DNA of 64,000 nt, from the NCBI GenBank assembly GCA_016721315.1, contig JADKIL010000003.1:806001-870000 (forward strand), read 5' to 3'. Source of the DNA: Candidatus Villigracilis vicinus (lineage in GTDB: Bacteria; Chloroflexota; Anaerolineae; Anaerolineales; Villigracilaceae). Each line of letters begins with the position of its first letter. Position 1 is the stretch's first letter. The notes under the pieces were generated by a model, which was not told where the DNA came from, made no database searches, and saw nothing but the letters and a program-made list of their open reading frames with translations. Made by a program: the position numbers and the translations under genes. This document shows, piece by piece, positions 1 through 7,531 of the stretch.

Positions 1-78
1 CTTTAAGACCTGGCGGATCTCGCTTTCTGTCCTGTATGAAGGGATGACGATGGCGGTCTTGAATTTCGAGAAATTCAT
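1..78 (-). CDS. Glycosyltransferase family 2, N-terminal fragment
   Basis: On the minus strand an ATG at 78 opens a frame that runs off the left edge. The 26 visible residues begin MNFSKFKTAIVIPSYRTESE, and the TAIVIPSYR stretch is the usual first beta strand and nucleotide-binding start of GT-A family 2 glycosyltransferases. It is divergent from the receiver-GAF gene, with a 51-base shared spacer. Only the N-terminus is visible, so the donor and acceptor cannot be judged. Confidence 0.6.
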   Translation of the reverse strand, partial: MNFSKFKTAIVIPSYRTESEIRQVLK

Positions 79-129
79 GCTCAAAATTGTAATCGAAAAG
101 GTGATAGAATTTCCGCAAGGAGTACATTC

Positions 130-1281
130 ATGGCCACCGGGGAACGTATCCTCATTGTTGAAAATGATCCAGATATTGCCGATCTTATCGGGCGACAGTC
201 TCTCCAACCGCTTGGTTTTCAGGTGGTGGTGGTAGGGGAGGCTGGTGCTGCGTTAAAAGTTGCGGTTCAAACTCCGCCGGATCTGATCCTGGCTAATATC
301 AATTTACCCGGCCTGAGCGGCAAGGATCTGTTGGCAGCGCTCAATTCCCAAAATATAAAATCTCCCGTGATCGTGATCGCTGAAAAAGGACAAGAGCATG
401 ACGCCATTCAGGCATTTCGCCTGGGAGCCATGGATGTCTTGTTCTGGCCCCTGCGCGATGCTGAAGTGGTCTCGATCGTGGAACGTGCCTTGCGGCAAAC
501 TCAGGAAACACGCGAACGCCAAAAATTAGACCGCCAATTAAAGGCGACTAACGAAGAACTGCAAAAACGCCTGCGCGATATGACCACCATCCTTTCCATT
601 GCAAAAGCGGTGACATCAGTCACCGATCAGCGCTATCTCTTTGACAAAATCCTGGAGAGTGCTTTGCAACTGGGTGAATCAGAGATGTGTTGGCTGATGC
701 TGCGTGAAGATAAGGGCAATAATTATATACTTCGTGCCCAGCGTGGACTGCCGGATGCCTGGTCAAAGAAAATGAACCAGCCGGTGGATGACGGTATCAG
801 TTCGTTGGTGGCGCTTTCGGGGGAGAGTCTGTTCATGAACGGGACCCCCATGCAAAAATTCAAGATCGCAGCGTTGGGGAAGGCTGCCGGTGTGGTGCCC
901 ATCAAGATCAAGAATGAAGTGATCGGTTTGATGATCGTGGTTCGAAAGGCAGACCGCGAATTTTCGCGCGATGCGCAAACCATGCTGGAAGCCATGGCAG
1001 ATTACGCCTCGATCTCGCTGGTGAACGCACGGTTATTCCGCGCCCTTGAGCAGACTGCAGAGAGCGCACGTACCGGTGAGAAGACCCGTCATGCTTCTCT
1101 TGAATCGCTGCGCAAGTCCATTCGTACTGAGGTGGAAACGGCGGCTTACCCGCTGAATTTGATCTTGACGGAAATGCCCGGTGCGCTTAACCCTGAGCAG
1201 AAGAAGGCGCTTGAAACGGTAAAGTCTGCTTTGCAGCGGCTTTCACACTCTTCTGAGAATACGGTCACCTCGCCGAAGTAA
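130..1281 (+). CDS. Receiver-like plus GAF domain signalling protein
   Basis: A 383-residue soluble protein. Residues about 6-120 have a CheY-like receiver fold (ILIVENDPDIADLI at the start, then DLILANINLPGLSG). The position that normally carries the phosphoacceptor Asp is Asn (codon AAT), and the usual Lys-Pro near the end of the receiver is replaced by FWPL, so this is probably a non-phosphorylated pseudo-receiver. A coiled coil follows (about 130-155), then a GAF domain (about 165-305) and a C-terminal helix resembling a dimerisation segment without an H-box. The start is set by AAGGAG ahead of ATG 130. It is 14 bases from the downstream histidine kinase, so the two are probably co-transcribed and act together. 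Ligand unknown. Confidence 0.85.
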   Translation: MATGERILIVENDPDIADLIGRQSLQPLGFQVVVVGEAGAALKVAVQTPPDLILANINLPGLSGKDLLAALNSQNIKSPVIVIAEKGQEHDAIQAFRLGAMDVLFWPLRDAEVVSIVERALRQTQETRERQKLDRQLKATNEELQKRLRDMTTILSIAKAVTSVTDQRYLFDKILESALQLGESEMCWLMLREDKGNNYILRAQRGLPDAWSKKMNQPVDDGISSLVALSGESLFMNGTPMQKFKIAALGKAAGVVPIKIKNEVIGLMIVVRKADREFSRDAQTMLEAMADYASISLVNARLFRALEQTAESARTGEKTRHASLESLRKSIRTEVETAAYPLNLILTEMPGALNPEQKKALETVKSALQRLSHSSENTVTSPK

Positions 1282-1295
1282 GCAGCAGGGATTTG

Positions 1296-2744
1296 ATGCC
1301 AAAACACGATCTAATTCTGCTGGCAATGGACGCATCGCCAACACTGGATTTGATGGAGCGGGCTTTGCACGCTTCTGATTATGAACTTGCGACGACACAT
1401 GACCATGCAGGTCTGGATCGGATCATCCAGCAATCCATACCAGCATTGATGATTATCGGTGAGCACCTTGGGGGGGAAGATGGCTTTTCCATTTCCATGG
1501 ATGTGCTTGAACGTTTTCCAACCATGCCGATCATTTTGTATTCCGAAAAAACTGGTTCCGATGCAGCGGCCAAGGTAATCAGGGCAGGCGTTAGCGGTTT
1601 CCTGCACCCGCCATTACGGATCAACGATATTGTAGAAGAAGTGCAACGCAACCTGAGCCGCGCCAGCAAACTGGGGGATTGGCTTCGTCGTGAAGTGAAA
1701 CGAACCACGGCGTCACTGGAGCAAAAGGCAAAGATATCGGAGGCAGAACGGGGGAAGTTGGAGGCGATCATCTCCAATATACAAGACGGCGTGATCGTGC
1801 TGGATGAAAGTCACCATATCTTGCTGGCGAATAAGATCGTTCAGGAGATATTTAACTTGAATGGTGCGCCTATTGTGGGTGGATATTTGAAGGATATCAT
1901 TCCCAATGCCGATCTGAGTGCTCTGATTGATCGGGCGCGGAACGGGGCATTGAAATACCACGAGATCAATTTTGACGACGGCCGCGTTTTTAATGCCCAA
2001 TATACACCTTTGCCGCGCATTGGCAGTGCGGTGACGATGCAGGATATTTCTTATCTGAAAGAAATCGACCGTCTGAAAAATGACTTTATCCATACTGTGT
2101 CGCACGACTTGCGTTCGCCTTTAACATCCATTTTAGGGTATATGGAATTGATCGGACGCTCTGGACCGCTGAATGACTCTCAGCAAGAATTTCTGGGGCG
2201 GCTGCAAGCCAGTGTTCAACATATGACCAGCCTTGTAAACGATCTACTGGACCTTGGAAGACTTGAATCCGGTTTTGATACGCGCCGCGAAACGGTCGAC
2301 CTATGTAATGTGATGGAATATTCGTTGAATGTTTTCGACAGCCAGATCAAAAGCAAGTCTTTGCAGGTGATTACCGAATTCTCTCCAAACATCAAATCTT
2401 TACGTGCCAACCCGATCCGTATCCGCCAGATGATCGATAATCTGGTGGGGAATGCCATCAAATACACACCGCCTAATGGGCGCATCTTGCTGAATATTGT
2501 TATGCAGGAAAATCAGATCGTTTTGCGCGTCACGGACAGCGGTCCGGGTATTCCAGCGGATGAGCAGACCCGGATTTTCGATAAATTTTTCCGCGCATCG
2601 AACCGCCCGCGTGATGTGGAAGGGTCTGGGCTGGGGCTGGCGATCGTCAAATCGATCGTTGAAAGTCATCAGGGACGCGTATGGGTGGAATCAAAGGTGG
2701 GTGTTGGTTCAACGTTCGTTGTTCTTCTCCCCGCACACGATTAA
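1296..2744 (+). CDS. Hybrid histidine kinase: receiver-like, PAS, HisKA, HATPase
   Basis: About 482 residues, no membrane segment. Residues about 4-120 are receiver-like but lack the acceptor Asp (MIIGEHLGGEDGF where LLLD is expected). Next come a short coiled coil and a PAS domain (about 150-255, ISNIQDGVIVLDES). HisKA has the H-box HTVSHDLRSPLTSILGY. The HATPase_c domain has N-box LVGNAIKYTPPNG, G1 DSGPGIP and G2 GSGLGLAIVKSI, so the kinase core looks active. ATG 1296 follows AGCAGGG; a TTG directly before it is an alternative start. It forms a two-gene unit with the upstream receiver-GAF protein. No ordinary response regulator is adjacent, so the output partner is unknown. Confidence 0.88.
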   Translation: MPKHDLILLAMDASPTLDLMERALHASDYELATTHDHAGLDRIIQQSIPALMIIGEHLGGEDGFSISMDVLERFPTMPIILYSEKTGSDAAAKVIRAGVSGFLHPPLRINDIVEEVQRNLSRASKLGDWLRREVKRTTASLEQKAKISEAERGKLEAIISNIQDGVIVLDESHHILLANKIVQEIFNLNGAPIVGGYLKDIIPNADLSALIDRARNGALKYHEINFDDGRVFNAQYTPLPRIGSAVTMQDISYLKEIDRLKNDFIHTVSHDLRSPLTSILGYMELIGRSGPLNDSQQEFLGRLQASVQHMTSLVNDLLDLGRLESGFDTRRETVDLCNVMEYSLNVFDSQIKSKSLQVITEFSPNIKSLRANPIRIRQMIDNLVGNAIKYTPPNGRILLNIVMQENQIVLRVTDSGPGIPADEQTRIFDKFFRASNRPRDVEGSGLGLAIVKSIVESHQGRVWVESKVGVGSTFVVLLPAHD

Positions 2745-2764
2745 GAAAAAGTATTTATATTGCG

Positions 2765-2805
2765 GTGCGTACGACCTTTAAATGTAGGTCGCGCGCACTT
2801 TTTGT
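2765..2805 (+). terminator. Intrinsic terminator of the kinase operon
   Basis: Stem GTGCG/CGCAC extended by ACGACCT/AGGTCG around a short A/T loop, followed by TTTTTGTTT. It lies 20 bases after the kinase stop. Confidence 0.7.
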
Positions 2806-2847
2806 TTAACCAGGATCGTTGTCAGATTCAACATTCTCATTGTATGC

Positions 2848-2888
2848 AAATTAAAATGCTGACGCCGGGGTATTCGCCCGGCGTCAGC
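2848..2888 (-). terminator. Intrinsic terminator of the minus-strand cluster
   Basis: A perfect 12-bp inverted repeat, GCTGACGCCGGG / CCCGGCGTCAGC. Read on the minus strand it is followed by ATTTTAATT. It closes the minus cluster that begins at ssb, and the stop codon of the small reading frame at 2884 lies inside its 5' arm. Confidence 0.65.
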
Positions 2889-3057
2889 TTTCGCCAAAGG
2901 AGGAGACAGGAATTCTGCGTTGAGAGGTGTCTACAACCGTCTCCGTGGTTGATATTAATTCAACTTGTCCTTTTTGGGCATCGTAATATGTCACCCATTG
3001 TCCGTGATGAAGAACATAAAGATTACAATCTGTCCAGAAAAATGCGCGCGTGAGCAA
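2884..3057 (-). CDS. Possible small hypothetical protein
   Basis: A 57-codon frame whose TTG start overlaps the last codons of the N-hydrolase gene in another frame. It contains WTDCNLYVLHHGQWVTYYDA, which looks like genuine protein rather than random frame. There is no ATG and no clear Shine-Dalgarno, so expression would rely on coupling to the upstream gene, or the frame is the tail of a frameshifted extension. It ends inside the terminator hairpin. No family recognised. Confidence 0.3.
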   Translation of the reverse strand: MLTRAFFWTDCNLYVLHHGQWVTYYDAQKGQVELISTTETVVDTSQRRIPVSSFGES

Positions 3058-3433
3058 TAGCCTCTTCCAGAGTGGAATAGGTCTTCATCTCCACTTCTGG
3101 GTTGCCTGTGATCATTTTAGAGACTCGGCGCTCCTGGTGGGCTATGCACAGCACAGGTTTTCTGGCATTTAAGGCATATGCGATCTCATATCCGACCCCA
3201 TGTGAAGGCACTCCCACTTCTGCGATCAACGCGTCGCATTCACGGATCCATTTTACATCCCGTTCGTAAACATCATGAGGCGATAGACGGCGTTCTCCAT
3301 CCATGGCTTCAGATTGGGCGAGGTGTGAGGTGGGGATAATGTGCCTATCGGCTTCGAGTGCGGCGACGAATTCACGATAGAAGGACTCTAACTCGCGTCC
3401 ACCCGTGATGGAGCAGGCAAAGTAAATGTTCAT
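3023..3433 (-). CDS. DNPH1 / nucleoside 2-deoxyribosyltransferase-like N-hydrolase
   Basis: 136 residues, the normal size for this family. The start MNIYFACSITGGR is the nucleotide-binding loop of the DNPH1/deoxyribosyltransferase fold. ERDVKWIRECDALIAEV and HGVGYEIAYA carry the acidic residues and the catalytic Glu position (GYE). The family cleaves the N-glycosidic bond of deoxynucleoside monophosphates or transfers deoxyribose between bases; sequence alone does not say which. Its start overlaps the stop of the upstream membrane-protein gene by 4 bases (ATGA), so the two are translationally coupled. Likely nucleotide-pool sanitation, fitting a cluster that contains SSB. Confidence 0.8.
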   Translation of the reverse strand: MNIYFACSITGGRELESFYREFVAALEADRHIIPTSHLAQSEAMDGERRLSPHDVYERDVKWIRECDALIAEVGVPSHGVGYEIAYALNARKPVLCIAHQERRVSKMITGNPEVEMKTYSTLEEAIAHARIFLDRL

Positions 3434-4044
3434 TTTTTAGGCAGTTTGGAAAGGATGGATATATCGCGCCGATGTTCCGGCGTGGCAACTTCACCGCCGT
3501 GGCGCATGCTGTCCATTTCGGCGCTGAAGCGCATCCAGTCTGAAACCAGAATGACGATGTGGGGCGATTTATCCTTGAAGTAAAGCTGGGAGAGGAAGAG
3601 CCGCAGTGCAGATTGCGACATGGGCATGGCGTTGACCTCGATCACAATGGCGGTCATTTTTGCAATGGGCTCCACAATATCCTGAAGCGTATTCGAAACA
3701 TTTTTGGGAGGGAATAACGCGCCCATGGCCGCCGTACTGGTGCGCCGGAAGCGTTTATAAGAAATGTTTAAACGTAGGAACGGTGTGACCAGTCTTAAGT
3801 GATCGTTGAATGGTTGAACATAAGCGCTCTTGCGCGCCAGCCACATTCCAATACCAGCTATCGCAGTGAATCCGCCAAGAATGGCAAAGGTCATCCAGCG
3901 CCACTCTTCAAAGACCCAACTGCGGAGTACCCACGCCAACCCGATCATGGACAACCCAAGTGCGAAGACGGCCGTCCACCAGCGGCTCATCATGTGTGTA
4001 AAAACGACCAGGGGATAGCGTCGTCCGCCTTTTTTTGCAGCCAT
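3430..4044 (-). CDS. Two-helix membrane protein, unknown function
   Basis: 204 residues. A basic N-terminus is followed by two hydrophobic helices (about 24-42 and 50-68) and then a soluble domain of about 135 residues beginning with the strand-rich stretch YVQPFNDHLRLVTPFLRLNI, which may be PH-like. No family recognised. It sits between translin (2 bases upstream) and the N-hydrolase (4-base overlap), clearly within one operon. The cytoplasmic domain probably faces inward given the Lys/Arg-rich N-terminus. Confidence 0.75.
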   Translation of the reverse strand: MAAKKGGRRYPLVVFTHMMSRWWTAVFALGLSMIGLAWVLRSWVFEEWRWMTFAILGGFTAIAGIGMWLARKSAYVQPFNDHLRLVTPFLRLNISYKRFRRTSTAAMGALFPPKNVSNTLQDIVEPIAKMTAIVIEVNAMPMSQSALRLFLSQLYFKDKSPHIVILVSDWMRFSAEMDSMRHGGEVATPEHRRDISILSKLPKK

Positions 4045-4046
4045 GA

Positions 4047-4736
4047 TTAATCGTCCTCATCCATGTTTGGAAAGGTCTCGCTTCCTTCTTGACCTTGAGC
4101 TTGTTCACCGTTCATTTGAGCTAGCAAACGCCCAATGGCTTTTTCAAGGTGACCACCGCGCAGGCTGAAGGTGATGTCGCCGCGGGTCTTTTCGATGATG
4201 CCGCGTGCCAGGTCGGTCTGGCGGCGAAGCCCATTGGTGATGGCGTCGGGATAATCCATGGTGACGAGGATGGAGTAGATATCATCCATCACGCCCATCA
4301 GCCGTTCGGCTTCGCTTGAATATCCGTGACGGAGAATATCCATGGTACGGCGGCGTAATTCGCCTACGACTTCTGCCAACCCGTTGAGAAAGGTTGCAGA
4401 CTCAACACCCAGTTCTTCCGGAGTCGGAAGTGCCTGATTCCTGATCAAAGCACAGGTGATATTGGCTTCCACAAATTCCTTGAGTGCGTCCTGGGTGTAT
4501 CCGGCGTGGAAGAGGTCGGGGTAGGAAATGAGGGAACTGCGCAAGGTTTCTGCGAGGCGGCGGGCTTCGAGCAATTGTGCCTGCATGGTATCGGTCTCGT
4601 CGCGGTGTACGGCGCGGATGGCAAGTGAACACGCACGGGTAAGTTGACGCGCTTGCGCCAGCGCCTGATCACGGGCACTGGTGCGGGCATCGAAATTCTT
4701 GCGGATCTGGTCGGCGATGGATTCCAGTTTATGCAT
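4047..4736 (-). CDS. Translin family protein
   Basis: 229 residues, all helical, the size of eukaryotic translin. Recognisable segments are the early helices with FVEANITCALI and the conserved core GVESATFLNGLAEVVGELRR with DDIYSILVTMDYPDAI, corresponding to the helix pair that builds the translin barrel, then LRRQTDLARGIIEKTRGDI. Translins are octameric RNA/DNA-binding proteins; with TRAX-like subunits they form RNases. Catalytic acidic residues of TRAX are not evident, so nucleic-acid binding is the safer guess. The Gln/Glu/Asp-rich C-terminus is a disordered tail. It is 2 bases from DUF3467 and downstream of ssb, suggesting a nucleic-acid role. Confidence 0.78.
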   Translation of the reverse strand: MHKLESIADQIRKNFDARTSARDQALAQARQLTRACSLAIRAVHRDETDTMQAQLLEARRLAETLRSSLISYPDLFHAGYTQDALKEFVEANITCALIRNQALPTPEELGVESATFLNGLAEVVGELRRRTMDILRHGYSSEAERLMGVMDDIYSILVTMDYPDAITNGLRRQTDLARGIIEKTRGDITFSLRGGHLEKAIGRLLAQMNGEQAQGQEGSETFPNMDEDD

Positions 4737-4738
4737 GA

Positions 4739-5077
4739 TTATTCTTTTGGGGGGTCGGGCGGTTGTTGGAACGGGCGGAAGAGATTATCGGCAAGGGATG
4801 AGTTGACAGGGATATTGATCTCACCGTAGGCGGCTTCGTAACGTGCGATGTTCTCGGTCAGCGCTCTCAACAGCAGTTTTGCACTGAGCGGGGTCATGAC
4901 CACACGTGAGCGGATTTTTGCGCGTGCTTCACCAGGCAGAAGATGGGCAAAGTCTATGACGATATCGGAGGGGGAGTGGGCAATGCGCGCAAGGTTGACG
5001 TATTCGGGTTCCACACCGGGTGGAAGTTCCAGTATGGGACCGGTTGGTTTATTAGGAGGGGTGGTGGGAGTGTTCAT
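4739..5077 (-). CDS. DUF3467 domain protein
   Basis: 112 residues. A Pro/Thr-rich N-terminus is followed by the DUF3467 core: EPEYVNLARIAHSPSDIVID and RVVMTPLSAKLLLRALTENI. Function unknown in the family. The small single domain and its position between ssb and translin fit a cytoplasmic accessory protein. The stop is 2 bases before the translin start, so co-translation is likely. Confidence 0.8.
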   Translation of the reverse strand: MNTPTTPPNKPTGPILELPPGVEPEYVNLARIAHSPSDIVIDFAHLLPGEARAKIRSRVVMTPLSAKLLLRALTENIARYEAAYGEINIPVNSSLADNLFRPFQQPPDPPKE

Positions 5078-5090
5078 GAGATTAAATTTT

Positions 5091-5156
5091 TTACCACAGA
5101 GCCCATAAAGTTCACGGAGAAAAGATTCTCTGTGTGCTCCTTGTTCTCTGTGGTAA
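5091..5156. repeat. Inverted repeat of the ACCACAGAG type
   Basis: TTACCACAGAG is repeated in inverted form as CTCTGTGGTAA, with a nested GAGAAAAGATTCTC hairpin between. It fills the ssb-DUF3467 spacer. It resembles widely dispersed spacer repeats rather than a terminator, as no U-tract follows. Confidence 0.55.
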
Positions 5157-5170
5157 ATGAATTGGTTTCT

Positions 5171-5596
5171 TTAGAATGGAATGTCGTCTTCTGGCGGGAG
5201 TTCTGCCATTTCCATGCCGCCGCCTGCCATGGGTCCGCTGGGACCTTCATCACGCGAGGAGAGGAAGCGTACGGTGGAGGCTGTTACTTCAAAGGAGGCT
5301 CCGGCGGTGCCATCCTGCTTGCTCCAAATGCGCGGACCGCCGGTGGTCTTATCGGGGGTGAGGCGTCCTTCGATCAAAACTTTGGAGCCTTTTTTGACAT
5401 ATTGGTTGCAAACTTCTGCAGTTTTGCCCCAGGTTGAGACGCGGAACCAAATGGTTTCCTTAACCTGTTCGCCGTTCCCGGCAGTGTATTGACGGTTGGT
5501 GGCGACCGAGAACGAGGTCACTGCCTGACCAGAAGGGGTGTAACGCATCTCAGGGTCTTTGCCGACGTTACCAACGATGATGATAGTGTGATACAT
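5171..5596 (-). CDS. ssb: Single-stranded DNA-binding protein
   Basis: 141 residues with one OB fold. It opens MYHTIIIVGNVGKDPEMRYT, with FSVATNRQYT and TIWFRVSTWGKTAEVCNQYV as the usual OB strands. A Gly/Met-rich linker leads to the acidic tip DDIPF that binds partner repair proteins. It binds ssDNA during replication and repair. The start has AGAGGAG upstream. It heads the minus cluster and is divergent from cytochrome b561. Confidence 0.95.
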   Translation of the reverse strand: MYHTIIIVGNVGKDPEMRYTPSGQAVTSFSVATNRQYTAGNGEQVKETIWFRVSTWGKTAEVCNQYVKKGSKVLIEGRLTPDKTTGGPRIWSKQDGTAGASFEVTASTVRFLSSRDEGPSGPMAGGGMEMAELPPEDDIPF

Positions 5597-5735
5597 GGGG
5601 GATTCTCCTCTTGGGTTAAAGGTGCCCGCCGAATTTCGACGGGATACAATCTGACTTGTCCATTTTACACCCGCTCCAGACCGTAAGAAAGTAATTTAAG
5701 GGATAGTCTCTTTATACGAGAAGAGGAGATCTGTT

Positions 5736-6269
5736 ATGACTGAAACTACCCCAAAACGATATCACCCCGCTTTAGCGACGATTCACTGGCTAATGGCATT
5801 GCTGGTTATCATGATGCTTGGTGTTGGTAAATTTGCCATGCCGGGGATCTCGCCAGATGACCCGCAAAAACCGATGATGTTGCAAAGCCATACCTACATT
5901 GGCGGTGCTATTGCAGTGTTGCTCATCATTCGCCTGGTTTTGCGTTTCACCACGAAACACCCCGCCCCTGCGGATGCCGGTAATGCTTTTTTGAACTTTG
6001 TTGGCAAGGCAGTTCATTTTCTTTTATATTTCTTCCTGCTGGGTATGGCGGTAAGCGGGCTGGGTTTGTTCCAGCTAGCGAACCTGCCTGCTGTATTTAG
6101 CGGTGCGCAGCCGTATCCATCCAATTTCTTTGAGTACCTTCCGCGCATGGGGCATGGGCTTGCCTCCTGGTTGGTGTTGGTGCTGGTGGCGCTGCACGTT
6201 GGCGCGGCAATGTTCCATCAGTTCGTCAAAAAGGATAACCTGCTGGGCAGAATGTGGTTCGGGAAGTAA
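5736..6269 (+). CDS. Cytochrome b561 family protein
   Basis: 177 residues with four hydrophobic helices and the conserved histidines of the b561/CybB fold: HPALATIHW in helix 1, SHTYIGG before helix 2, KAVHFLLYF in helix 3 and LHVGAAMFHQF in helix 4. The family binds two b hemes and moves electrons across or within the membrane, often to oxygen or superoxide. The start follows GAAGAGGAG. Monocistronic, with a terminator directly downstream. Confidence 0.9.
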   Translation: MTETTPKRYHPALATIHWLMALLVIMMLGVGKFAMPGISPDDPQKPMMLQSHTYIGGAIAVLLIIRLVLRFTTKHPAPADAGNAFLNFVGKAVHFLLYFFLLGMAVSGLGLFQLANLPAVFSGAQPYPSNFFEYLPRMGHGLASWLVLVLVALHVGAAMFHQFVKKDNLLGRMWFGK

Positions 6270-6271
6270 GT

Positions 6272-6306
6272 AAAGGCGCGGTGCTGGAAGCATCGCGCCT
6301 TTTTTA
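6272..6306 (+). terminator. Intrinsic terminator after cytochrome b561
   Basis: Stem AAAGGCGCG / CGCGCCTTT with an internal GTGC/AGCA extension, followed by TTTTTT. Confidence 0.8.
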
Positions 6307-6317
6307 TAGGTAGGCTT

Positions 6318-6683
6318 ATGGAATGGACGATCGAATATCTTGCAAATGAATGTTTGTTATATATCAAGACGAAAGGCGTTGTGACCAGGGAGCGTGCCAA
6401 TCTCATGGTTGGTGATATCGTGGAAGCAATGGAACGATATAAATGCATCCGTCAGATCGTGGATCACCGCCTGTCTACCTTTGCGTTCCAGGTGAGGGAA
6501 TATTATGAGCGCCCGGAAGTTAATAAGCAGATCGGTATTTCGACCCGCTGGAAGATCGCCATGGTGTTCAATGAACTGACAAAGGATACGTTCTTTATGG
6601 AAACCGTTTTTCGCAATCGGGGCTATGATTTCCGCCAGTTCTGTGATCTGGAAGAAGCTCGAGCCTGGGTGCTGACACCCTAG
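6318..6683 (+). CDS. Hypothetical protein, possible STAS/SpoIIAA-like fold
   Basis: 121 residues, soluble, alternating strands and helices. The pattern EWTIEYLANECLLYIKTKG, a helix, then CIRQIVDHRLSTF and a C-terminal EEARAWVL helix resembles small SpoIIAA-like/STAS domain proteins that end in an E-E-A-x-x-W-L helix. The assignment is by pattern only. It lies between a terminator and a convergent rsmG, so it is its own transcription unit. Confidence 0.6.
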   Translation: MEWTIEYLANECLLYIKTKGVVTRERANLMVGDIVEAMERYKCIRQIVDHRLSTFAFQVREYYERPEVNKQIGISTRWKIAMVFNELTKDTFFMETVFRNRGYDFRQFCDLEEARAWVLTP

Positions 6684-6687
6684 TTCT

Positions 6688-7398
6688 TTACAGGGGTGTT
6701 TTCATCGGAATGCCCGCCTTGCGCGGATATTTCGGTGGGGTCGCGGCGACCTTATCCACCAGCACGAGGTAACGATCATCCACAACACCGGGCAGGTTAA
6801 TGGGGAGTAACTGCCTTAATTTTCCACCCAATAATTTCATCGCTTTTTCCGCGGACTGCGCTTCGGCAGGTCCGCTTTCGCCTTTTTGGGCGAGCATTGT
6901 CCCGCCGAGTTTGACGAGCGGGAGCAGGTATTCGCTGAGGATGTTGAGATTTGCCACCGCACGTGCCACAGCCCAATCGTATGTTTCGCGATGAGCCGGG
7001 TTCTGACCAATATCCTCGGCACGAGCTTGAATCACTTCGATGTTTTCAAGCCCCAGTGCTTTAACAAGGTGCTGGCAGAACATGGCTTTTTTGCCAACAG
7101 ACTCGACCAGGGTGACATGCATGGTAGGGTAGATGATCTTGAGGGGAATGCCGGGGAAGCCTGCCCCTGTGCCTACATCAATCAGGCGGTTGGGCGGAGC
7201 GGCTTTCCATGCCGTGACACAGGAATATGAGTCAAGGAAGTGCTTGGTACGAATGGACTCCACGTCTCGAATGGCGGTGAGGTTGAATTTCTGATTCCAT
7301 TCCATCAATTCTTTTTCGTAATTGACGAGCGCCACCACCTGCCTGGCTGTGAGGTGGACGTTGAAAAGCGTTTTTGAATCTTGAATGAGAGAATCCAT
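6688..7398 (-). CDS. rsmG: 16S rRNA (guanine-527-N7) methyltransferase
   Basis: 236 residues, full length. The Rossmann methyltransferase core has the SAM-binding motif LIDVGTGAGFPGIPLKI, the strand VTLVESVGKKAMF, and DWAVARAVANLNILSEY, the RsmG signature. It methylates G527 in the 530 loop of 16S rRNA. The N-terminal helical part has YEKELMEWNQKFNLTAIRD, also typical. There is no Shine-Dalgarno; a TATAAT box ends 8 bases before ATG, so the mRNA is probably leaderless. Convergent with the upstream hypothetical gene. Confidence 0.95.
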   Translation of the reverse strand: MDSLIQDSKTLFNVHLTARQVVALVNYEKELMEWNQKFNLTAIRDVESIRTKHFLDSYSCVTAWKAAPPNRLIDVGTGAGFPGIPLKIIYPTMHVTLVESVGKKAMFCQHLVKALGLENIEVIQARAEDIGQNPAHRETYDWAVARAVANLNILSEYLLPLVKLGGTMLAQKGESGPAEAQSAEKAMKLLGGKLRQLLPINLPGVVDDRYLVLVDKVAATPPKYPRKAGIPMKTPL

Positions 7399-7406
7399 AT
7401 TAAAGG

Positions 7407-7412
7407 ATTATA
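7407..7412 (-). promoter_or_regulatory. TATAAT -10 box of rsmG
   Basis: A consensus -10 on the minus strand, 8 bases before the rsmG ATG, so transcription would start at or next to the start codon. The -35 region is weak. Confidence 0.55.
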
Positions 7413-7492
7413 AAACAGGTTTCCATCGTACTGGAATAATAGGCATCTGAAGAACTGCAGACCGCTAATGCATTTTCCTCATAAATAAAATG

Positions 7493-7526
7493 AACAAGAG
7501 GACGACCATTCAGCCGTCCTCTTGTT
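7493..7526 (-). terminator. Intrinsic terminator of the DUF4349 gene
   Basis: Perfect 12-bp stem AACAAGAGGACG / CGTCCTCTTGTT with a 10-base loop; T-rich sequence follows on the minus strand. Confidence 0.8.
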
Positions 7527-7531
7527 ATTCG

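Noticed and set aside
2760..3053. Plus-strand frame of 97 codons after the kinase
   Set aside because: Runs through two terminator hairpins and opposes the N-hydrolase gene end; no Shine-Dalgarno and no protein-like character.
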